Shown piece by piece: positions 8,219-12,982 of a DNA stretch of 12,982 nt. The notes beneath the pieces are model-generated. The model saw only the letters and a program-made list of their open reading frames with translations. It did no database searches and had not been told where the DNA came from. The DNA is from Simkania sp. GTDB lineage: Bacteria; Chlamydiota; Chlamydiia; Chlamydiales; Simkaniaceae. Location: NCBI GenBank assembly GCA_028279205.1, contig JANQSR010000054.1:1-12982 (forward strand). The letters are read 5' to 3'. Position 1 is the first letter of the stretch. Each line of letters starts with the position of its first letter. The position numbers and the translations under genes are program-made.

Positions 8219-8722
8219 TCACCATCTCTTGATCTTTCCTGTGTCAAACCCTCTCTCCGAGGCGATCTTTATGAACTTTTGGTAAAGAGTGTCGCTTACC
8301 TTTGGTGTGCGAGCTAGGAGCCATAAGTACTTGAGATCGGGAGTGCCGACCACGGCAAATTGGTAATCAGGGTCAATATACAAAATCCAATAGTCTCCTC
8401 CAAACCACTTAAAGTATTTGAACAATGGAACGAAGCTTACCCTTAGTTTTGATTGACTCTTTTTATCGACAACCCAAGCAATTGCGGTTGATTGGGGGCC
8501 CCCCCTTGCCGTTAGACAGCTATTGACCACTTTTAAAGTCCCATCCTTTCTTAGAGTGTAATTTGCAACCGCTCCTTGTATGCATTTTTTTTCAAAAGGG
8601 TTGGGCAGGAGGGCGATTTCATACCATGTTCCTTGATACCGTTTGAGATCTACAAATTCTGCCGTCTTGAGTTGCGCAAAGCAGGAGTAACAGGGAACCA
8701 TTAATAGATAGAACCATTTCAT
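8219..8722 (-). CDS. Blc-type bacterial lipocalin, exported
   Basis: A 167-residue lipocalin resembling the bacterial Blc / apolipoprotein D group, proteins that bind lipids or small hydrophobic molecules in the envelope. The hallmark GTWYEIA lies at 31-37, NYTLRKDGTLKV at 54-65, and the C-terminal block KYLWLLARTP at 131-140. The first 16 residues form a short signal peptide, probably cleaved after CFA. Blc is normally a lipoprotein, but the cysteines here (11, 14) lack a proper lipobox, so a soluble periplasmic form is more likely. C47 and C69 could form a disulphide. It starts 17 nt after the transaldolase stop, so the two are probably one transcript; no strong Shine-Dalgarno is present. 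Confidence 0.85.
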   Translation of the reverse strand: MKWFYLLMVPCYSCFAQLKTAEFVDLKRYQGTWYEIALLPNPFEKKCIQGAVANYTLRKDGTLKVVNSCLTARGGPQSTAIAWVVDKKSQSKLRVSFVPLFKYFKWFGGDYWILYIDPDYQFAVVGTPDLKYLWLLARTPKVSDTLYQKFIKIASERGFDTGKIKRW

Positions 8723-8739
8723 CGATTATTCTTTATAAA

Positions 8740-9690
8740 TTACAAGAGAGTCTGAATGAGCTTTTCGAGTTTGACCGTGTCCTGGGCAAAGCCGCGAATT
8801 CCCTCAGCGAGCTTCTCGGTTGCCATCCTATCTTCGTTGAGCAGATAGCGAAATCTTTTTTCATTCATTGCGACTTTCTCTATCTCCAATTGGCCTGCTT
8901 GCTCTGCGGACAAGGCGCGATCAAGGGGGGTCTCTGAATCACTGAGCTCTTTGAGAAGTTGCGGGGAGATGGTCAAAAGATCACATCCAGAAAGGTGGGT
9001 GATCTGATCTACATTGCGGAAACTTGCGCCCATAATTTCTGTTTTATACCCAAACTTTTTGTAATAGTTAAAGATCTGTCTGACCGATACCACACCTGGG
9101 TCTTGGTCTGGTGGGTACCCATCTCTCCCCTCTGCTTTTTTATACCAGTCGAAAATTCGACCAACAAAAGGGGAGATCAAGGTCACACCCGCCTCGGCGC
9201 AAGCAATAGCCTGCGCTAGGCAAAACATCAGGGTCATGTTGCAGTGGATTCCCTCTTTTTCGAGCTGCTTGGCGGCTAAAATTCCCTCCCATGTGGAGGC
9301 CAATTTGATGAGCACGCGGTTTTTATCGATGCTCGCCTTTTGATAAAGATCGATGTACTCGTGCGCTTTTTTAATACTTCCTTCCACATCAAAAGAGAGG
9401 CGGGCATCAACCTCGGTTGAGACTCTTGCGGGAACAATTTTGAGGATTTCGACACCGAAGTTGACAAAGATTCGGTTCATAATAGAGTCCAGATCGGTCT
9501 TTCCTTCCTTTGATGTGCCGCACGTAATAGCATCCTTAATCAAAGGTTGATACTCTTTTAGTCCGCAAGCTTTTAGAATAAGAGAAGGGTTGGTCGTTCC
9601 ATCCGTGGGTTCATATTTTTTAATCTCTTGAATTTCTCCAGTATCAGCAACAACAGTGGTCATTTTTTTGAGGTCATCGAGGGTTGACAT
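8740..9690 (-). CDS. tal: Transaldolase, TalB type
   Basis: A 316-residue class I transaldolase, almost the length of E. coli TalB (317). It moves a dihydroxyacetone unit between sedoheptulose 7-phosphate and glyceraldehyde 3-phosphate in the non-oxidative pentose phosphate pathway. Visible: [10 protein letters not shown] with D16, DGTTNPSL (30-37), [11 protein letters not shown] with E93, the Schiff-base lysine K129 in [11 protein letters not shown], and T153 in [11 protein letters not shown]. These correspond to TalB D17, E96, K132 and T156, so the active site is complete. AAGGA at 9698-9702, seven bases before the ATG, fixes the start. It lies 59 bases downstream of the interrupted gene on the same strand, so its promoter may be in that gap or further upstream. 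Confidence 0.95.
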   Translation of the reverse strand: MSTLDDLKKMTTVVADTGEIQEIKKYEPTDGTTNPSLILKACGLKEYQPLIKDAITCGTSKEGKTDLDSIMNRIFVNFGVEILKIVPARVSTEVDARLSFDVEGSIKKAHEYIDLYQKASIDKNRVLIKLASTWEGILAAKQLEKEGIHCNMTLMFCLAQAIACAEAGVTLISPFVGRIFDWYKKAEGRDGYPPDQDPGVVSVRQIFNYYKKFGYKTEIMGASFRNVDQITHLSGCDLLTISPQLLKELSDSETPLDRALSAEQAGQLEIEKVAMNEKRFRYLLNEDRMATEKLAEGIRGFAQDTVKLEKLIQTLL

Positions 9691-9697
9691 AAAGGGA

Positions 9698-9702
9698 TCC
9701 TT
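9698..9702 (-). promoter_or_regulatory. Ribosome binding site of transaldolase
   Basis: Minus-strand AAGGA, seven bases before the ATG at 9690. It is one of the few clear Shine-Dalgarno sites in the window and confirms the start. The rest of 9703-9749 is A/T-rich and may hold a promoter, but no convincing -35/-10 pair stands out. Confidence 0.6.
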
Positions 9703-9749
9703 AATTTTTAAAAATTTAAATAGTATTAGACCCTCTTTTAATCTTTTTT

Positions 9750-10186
9750 CTAATAAAGTTCAAACGTAACAAGTTTTTCTGGTAGATAGTTGAAGGGGCG
9801 TTTGCACAATCTCTCGTAATTTTTCTCAAAAAGCTTAGCTTGAAATGTTTGAACATACTCTCCTGTTTCAATCGTGACATTGAGATTTTGTTTCAAAAGG
9901 GTTATAAGCTGGGCAAAGGCCTCTTTCGAAAGGTGTAAGCGCTCTCCTCCTTCAAGTCGGTCGACGATAAAAAAAAAGAGCTTATCTCCAGCTTTAAAAG
10001 TGATTTTTGCCTTTTTAGGATTATTTTCATGGGAGGGGATCACCCACGTATGCACGCTGAGGTACCCTCCAATCTCAGTCGATTGGCGAATCAGTTCAAG
10101 GAGAATCCCACAACTTTTTGAAGAGGAAGGGTAGGAAAGTTTGGCCATGTCATAAGGCAGAGTCTCATGAAAGGGGGCGCTTTTAA
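9750..10186 (-). pseudogene. 3' part of an IS605-interrupted secreted protein gene
   Basis: Read alone this looks like a 132-residue unknown protein starting at ATG 10148, but that ATG has no Shine-Dalgarno and the frame is open upstream to the IS605 left end at 10187. Joining 10186 to 11818 makes it continuous with the 5' fragment: codons run from ...KSKEEL through a new Phe, KSAPFHETLPYD, and into MAKLSYPSS.... Together, after correcting a one-base frameshift further upstream, the gene would encode about 346 residues. This piece holds YLSVHTWVIPSHE, a basic stretch, FFFIVDRLEGGERLHLS and an amphipathic AFAQLITLLKQNL helix. I do not recognise the family. It may still be translated from 10148, or from transcripts leaving the IS. 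Confidence 0.7.
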
Positions 10187-10202
10187 CTGGGACGAGCGGG
10201 AA

Positions 10203-10226
10203 ATCCTGCCCGTTCAGGGGCGGGAT
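10203..10226 (+). repeat. IS605 left-end subterminal hairpin
   Basis: ATCCTGCCC (10203-10211) and GGGCGGGAT (10218-10226) pair over 9 bp with one T-G wobble, around the loop GTTCAG. Y1 transposases recognise such imperfect hairpins near the ends as single-stranded DNA. It begins 16 bases inside the left boundary and overlaps the tnpA stop codon. Confidence 0.75.
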
Positions 10227-10653
10227 GAAAGCTCGCCGTCTATTGGGTCTTGGTTCTTTACATATTGTTCAATCACAGAAAGCGGGGCTCCCCCGCAAGA
10301 AGCGGCAAAGTAACTTGGAGACCAAAGCGAATTCCCCCATAAAGCGGCTCTGATTTCTGGAAAATTCTCTTTCCTAATCAATCGTGCAGACACACCCTTG
10401 AGTGAGTTGACTAAAGAGGATAAGGATACTTTTGGAGGATAGTTGATAAGTAAATGCACATGATCTCTTTCTCCGTTACATTCAATAAGTTTAGCTTCAA
10501 ATTGTTTGCACACAGAATAAAAAACCTTTCTCATTGAATACAGAACACGACCAGTTATTGCTTTGCGTCGGTATTTTGTGACGAATACCAAGTGTGCATG
10601 GATCAAAAAAAACAGGTTCTTCCTCTCCTATAATCTTCTCTTTCTTTTTTCAT
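10214..10653 (-). pseudogene. tnpA: IS605 Y1 transposase TnpA, frameshifted in a T8 run
   Basis: HUH single-strand transposase of the IS200/IS605 family. The main frame (stop at 10214) has IHAHLVFVTKYRRK at its start, the HUH metal-binding pair in DHVHLL (10450-10470 region), WSPSYFAASCGGAPL, and the catalytic tyrosine in VIEQYVKNQ. Its only start is TTG at 10606, which would omit the normal N-terminus. One frame away, ATG 10653 encodes MKKEREDYRRGRTCFF, which is the usual opening, then hits TGA immediately after a run of eight T (minus strand; 10605-10612). One extra T would join them into about 146 residues. So the gene is either broken, misread in sequencing, or rescued by slippage on the homopolymer. 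All catalytic residues seen lie after the shift. Confidence 0.8.
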
Positions 10654-10676
10654 AGACCAAATGATAACATGATCAT

Positions 10677-11801
10677 ATGAAAAGGAGAAGATCATTCGTT
10701 TTCAGGCTTAGACCCACCAAAAAACAAAGGCGGATTTTGCAGGGACATTTGGACGAATGCCGATGGCTTTATAATCAGTTTTTGGAACAACGTAAACTTT
10801 CTTGGGAAGAGCTAGACCAATCTCTAACGAAGTATCATCAACAACAATTTCTCCCTCTGATGAAAAAAGAAAGACCTTCTTTGCTTTCGGTGCACTCACA
10901 AGTTTTGCAAAATGTAGGAGACAGGTTAGACAAAGCAATGAAAGCTTTTTTCCGAAGGGTCAAATCGAATGAGAAAGCTGGATTTCCCCGTTTTCGTGGG
11001 GTTCACAGATATGACAGCTTTTGCTATCCACAATCTGGATTTGCAGTCGAAGGAAAGCATATCAAGCTATCAAAAATTGGAAAAATCCGTCTCTCTCTAC
11101 ATAGACCCATATCGGGAAAAATCAAGACATGCACAATCAAGCGTTTGCCATCTGACAAGTGGGAAGTTTCTCTTTCCTGCGAAGTGGAAACAAAGCCATT
11201 GCCTAAAGCTGAAGTGGAATCTGTGGGGATAGATTTAGGGATAGAAAACTTCGCCTTTCTTTCAGATGGAAGCAAAATAGATAATCCTTCCTTTTTCCGA
11301 TCTTCCGAGAAGAGATTAGCGAAGGCTCAGAGAGCTTTGAGCAAGGAAAAGAAGGGAACAAAAAAGCGGTCTTTGCGTGGCAAAAGATGCGCCAAGATAC
11401 ACAGAAAGATAGCAAATCAAAGAAAAGACTTTTGTCACAAAGAGTCAAGGAAGATAGTCTCAAAATATCAAAATATCTGCATAGAAGATCTCAAAGTAAA
11501 AAAAATGATCAAAGGGTCTTACTATGCAAAAACCATAACAGACGTTAGTTGGAGTCAGTTTCGACAATACCTCACCTACAAAGCGGAAGAAGCTGGTAGG
11601 AGCCTTGGAATTGTCAATCCTGCATATACAACGCAAAAATGCAACAATTGTGGAGAGATTGAAAAGAAACAAATATCTCAGAGAGAGCATTGTTGTAAGA
11701 ATTGCGGCTACACAACTCACAGAGATCACAACGCGTCTCAGAATATATTGGCTCTCGGACTACATAGCCTGGGCGTTAGCCCTAGAAGCCTTCGCCTTTA
11801 G
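10677..11801 (+). CDS. tnpB: TnpB, RNA-guided nuclease of the IS605-type element
   Basis: A 374-residue TnpB (OrfB family), the RNA-guided DNA nuclease ancestral to Cas12, which helps IS200/IS605 elements persist by cutting empty donor sites. N-terminal FRLRPTKKQ (9-17) and the LDECRWLYN block (25-33) are typical. The RuvC-like triad is complete: D186 in VGIDLGI, E270 in CIEDLK and D350 in THRDHNASQNI. The zinc finger is C322, C325, C340, C343. Length is normal (about 350-400), with no frameshift or internal stop. ATG 10677 lies 23 nt from the tnpA ATG on the opposite strand, with no clear Shine-Dalgarno. The 3' end of the gene should also encode the start of the guide RNA. Confidence 0.93.
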   Translation: MKRRRSFVFRLRPTKKQRRILQGHLDECRWLYNQFLEQRKLSWEELDQSLTKYHQQQFLPLMKKERPSLLSVHSQVLQNVGDRLDKAMKAFFRRVKSNEKAGFPRFRGVHRYDSFCYPQSGFAVEGKHIKLSKIGKIRLSLHRPISGKIKTCTIKRLPSDKWEVSLSCEVETKPLPKAEVESVGIDLGIENFAFLSDGSKIDNPSFFRSSEKRLAKAQRALSKEKKGTKKRSLRGKRCAKIHRKIANQRKDFCHKESRKIVSKYQNICIEDLKVKKMIKGSYYAKTITDVSWSQFRQYLTYKAEEAGRSLGIVNPAYTTQKCNNCGEIEKKQISQREHCCKNCGYTTHRDHNASQNILALGLHSLGVSPRSLRL

Positions 11802-11837
11802 GGGAGGGAGTAGTCACAAAGCTCCTCCTTGCTTTTG
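11700..11837 (+). ncRNA. Predicted omega RNA (reRNA) with guide from the flanking gene
   Basis: TnpB guide RNAs start within the 3' end of tnpB, run through the right end and take their guide from the DNA beyond it. Here the right end has GGGC/GCCC (11771-11782, GTTA loop), then CCCTAGAAGCC, then a CCTTC/GGAGG stem (11789-11807, one T-G wobble), ending at TCAC 11817. The guide would start AAAGCTCCTCC at 11818. The 5' limit given is approximate. The call rests on family knowledge plus these structures, not on transcript data. Confidence 0.6.
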
Positions 11838-12422
11838 CCCGCCTCTTTGCAATGCCGTTTCCAAAAAGAATTCAAATAGTTAAATTTTTTTGTAATCTCT
11901 TGGTGATTTTCGATATGTGAAAAGGGGGTTGGCATGACTAGAAGCGATTTGAAACTTTTGAGAATTTGATCGCTTAAACTCAAAAAATCCTCTTTGAGAA
12001 AGGTTGCAGTTTGAACATAGGCAAACCCCTCTTTGATTAAAATTGCCTGCAAAATGTGGATGCGTCCCCAGCTGTTTTCCGTATCGATTTGGAAGAGGTG
12101 AGCCTGACCACTCTTTGTTTCGATCAAACCGAGAGTCCTTACATCTTGGGTGGGATCAGAGCGATGGATCTTCTTAGTGCCATCGACATACTCCTTTTCA
12201 CTGCAAGAGATTTTCTCTATCAACAGACTGATCGCAGGCGCAAACGTTTCCCTTTTTGACTTGATAAAGCCGATCTTTACCTTCTCCTAGAAAGCAGGGA
12301 TTTGACACAACCCAACCAGGAGGGGGATTGAAAAAGGCAAAGGGGTGGGATTGTGAGTTTGCTTGTGAGCTCAGGGGGGTTCGAAAAAGCAGAAAAAAGA
12401 GGGGGATAAGCAGCTGTTTCAC
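11818..12422 (-). pseudogene. 5' part of the IS605-interrupted secreted protein gene, also frameshifted
   Basis: Probable start GTG 12422, 13 nt after the upstream stop, with AGAGG four bases before it. The first frame encodes a signal peptide (VKQLLIPLFFLLFRTPLSSQA), then HPFAFFNPPPGW and LGEGKDRLYQVKKG. It then leaves frame in AAAAAGGGAAA (12247-12257, minus). Removing one base there joins KKG to TFAPAISLLIEKISCSEKEYV and on through KKIHRSDP, WGRIHILQAI and FAYVQTATFLKEDF to KSKEEL at the IS junction. As it stands, the second frame finishes inside the IS right end, adding the foreign tail CDYSLP. The PPPGW opening and WGxIxILQA core suggest a PsbP/Mog1-like small-domain protein common in chlamydial genomes; this is only an impression. 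Together with 9750-10186 it makes about 346 residues. Confidence 0.7.
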
Positions 12423-12435
12423 TTGGCCTCTTCGT

Positions 12436-12738
12436 TTAAGGAGGATTAGAATGAGCATGGGCGTGTGTGTGTGATGCCGACTCTTCATGGCTTTGGTGCA
12501 CAAAAGTGGCGATGAGACCAATACAAATGGCTATTCCGAGTCCCCAACCTACCATAGACATACTCACCGTCGACTCTGCGGCAACACTTGCTCCATACCC
12601 CGCCGATTGGGGTCTACTCTCTTGCAGGTTCGTCTTGTAATCGTAAGGGGAAAGAGCCTGATCAGAGCCCCAAGAGGTGCGGGCTGCGAATAAAAGCAGA
12701 GTGAGAACCAGAGAAAAACTTTTCTTCTTTAAGCCCAT
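12436..12738 (-). CDS. Small exported protein with one membrane helix and His-rich tail
   Basis: A 100-residue protein of unknown function. Residues 1-24 are a signal peptide (basic MGLKKK, then a LVLTLLLFAA core, probably cleaved near SWGS). A polar, Ser-rich segment follows, then a single hydrophobic helix at about 60-80 (MVGWGLGIAICIGLIATFV). The C-terminus, HQSHEESASHTHAHAHSNPP, holds six histidines in 16 residues, suggesting metal binding or a pH-sensitive tail. It is the first gene of a minus-strand series and is followed 13 nt later by the interrupted secreted protein, so the two probably formed an operon. There is only a weak ribosome site (AGG, 8 bases before ATG). An IS605 right end lies 22 bases upstream of the start. 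I do not recognise a named family. Confidence 0.65.
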   Translation of the reverse strand: MGLKKKSFSLVLTLLLFAARTSWGSDQALSPYDYKTNLQESRPQSAGYGASVAAESTVSMSMVGWGLGIAICIGLIATFVHQSHEESASHTHAHAHSNPP

Positions 12739-12760
12739 TTTTCGAACCTAGCAGAGAGCC

Positions 12761-12905
12761 GTGACAGTTCCCTCCGCCTCAAAGCGGGGGCTTCTAGGGA
12801 TGATACCCAGACCATTCTGCCCTAAGGGTTATAAAAGCAATATTACAGATGGCTCGGGAAAAAGTCAACAGCGAGCTTTCATCCGGGTGCAATCAGAAGT
12901 GTTGA
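12761..12905 (-). mobile_element. Second IS605-family remnant / possible internally deleted mini-element
   Basis: Minus-strand right end: TCAC (12761-12764), a CCGC/GCGG stem, and CCCTAGAAGCC (12789-12799) identical to 11780-11790 of the intact IS. It reads as a tnpB tail: CNIAFIT, a one-base shift, then LGQNGLGIIPRSPRF. On the plus strand just beyond, 12849-12905 reads MAREKVNSELSSGCNQKC, resembling the tnpA tail DPIDGELSSRP; 14 bases at 12871-12884 are identical (reverse complement) to 10223-10236. Right end and tnpA tail are thus only about 100 bases apart, as in a deletion derivative. The left-end hairpin and TTTAA target are not visible, so that end is diverged, truncated, or outside the window. 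Confidence 0.6.
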
Positions 12906-12982
12906 GGCCTTTACCTAGGCGACCCTCTTCATTGGAATAGGCTCTCCCTGTATCCATTTTTGCTTGCCTTCAGCTCCAAGCG
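12906..12982. other. Unassigned sequence at the right window edge
   Basis: No frame on either strand is open across the full stretch with a recognisable family. The minus strand can be read as LGAEGKQKWIQGEPIPMKRVA before a stop, which I could not place. It may belong to the remnant's missing left end or to an older decayed element extending past the window. Confidence 0.3.

Larger units (their letters stand above)
10187..11817 (+). mobile_element. IS605-type insertion sequence (IS200/IS605 family), 1631 bp
   Basis: Single-strand transposon with divergent tnpA (minus) and tnpB (plus). The left end follows TTTAA (10182-10186), the target I recall for IS605 itself; the right end finishes in TCAC (11814-11817). 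There is no target duplication or inverted repeat, as expected for this family. The boundaries are supported independently because precise removal, leaving TTTAA, restores an open frame across the flanking gene. The left end has a strong hairpin (10203-10226) and the right end two smaller ones (11771-11782, 11789-11807). TnpB looks intact; tnpA is frameshifted. Confidence 0.85.

Noticed and set aside
9750..10148. Independent 132-residue gene
   Set aside because: No Shine-Dalgarno, and the frame is continuous with the fragment on the other side of the IS after excision.
10214..10606. Complete tnpA starting at TTG 10606
   Set aside because: This start would drop the conserved N-terminal DYRRGRTC segment, which is present one frame away just upstream, so a frameshift explains it better.
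10708..11729. Several antisense open frames within tnpB
   Set aside because: Shadows of the tnpB coding frame with no recognisable motifs.
12487..12693. 68-codon plus-strand open frame over the His-rich gene
   Set aside because: The minus-strand frame has a coherent signal peptide, membrane helix and tail; this one has none of these.
1..12982. CRISPR array, tRNA or rRNA
   Set aside because: No regularly spaced repeats, cloverleaf or rRNA-like stretch found on either strand.

Overview
The window looks like accessory chromosome from a moderately low-GC, Gram-negative, host-dependent bacterium. An environmental Chlamydiales-type genome (Parachlamydia/Waddlia/Simkania-like) is my best guess. 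This rests on two tandem transporters resembling the ATP/ADP translocase (TLC/NTT) family, a short GMP reductase, an AdiC/AaxC-like permease and a WaaE-like LPS-core glycosyltransferase. It is inference; there is no rRNA or other marker here.

Layout. 1-183: end of a broken IS256-family transposase. 354-1115 (-): family 2 glycosyltransferase with its own probable promoter. 1326-6402 (+): GMP reductase (guaC-like), AdiC-like amino-acid antiporter, then two tandemly duplicated TLC-like membrane transporters. 6467-8173 (+): NAD-type malic enzyme. 8219-9690 (-): transaldolase followed by a Blc-type lipocalin, facing the malic enzyme. 9750-12738 (-): a small secreted/membrane protein with a His-rich tail, followed 13 nt later by a secreted protein gene that is broken twice.

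The most informative part is 9750-12982. A 1631-bp IS605-type element (10187-11817; divergent tnpA and tnpB) has inserted into one gene. Removing it and leaving TTTAA on the left joins 10186 to 11818 and gives one continuous reading frame across what otherwise looks like two unrelated hypothetical genes. The same gene carries a separate one-base frameshift near 12250. The element's TnpB is intact (RuvC residues D186, E270, D350; zinc-finger cysteines). Its tnpA is frameshifted in an 8-base homopolymer near the N-terminus. At 12761-12905 there is a second IS605 end in the opposite orientation, holding a tnpB tail/right end next to a tnpA tail, which looks like an internally deleted mini-element sitting beside the start of the small His-rich gene.

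Metabolically, the intact genes fit a cell that imports nucleotides and amino acids and runs purine interconversion (guaC), malate to pyruvate conversion (malic enzyme) and the non-oxidative pentose phosphate pathway (transaldolase). I found no CRISPR array, tRNA or rRNA.
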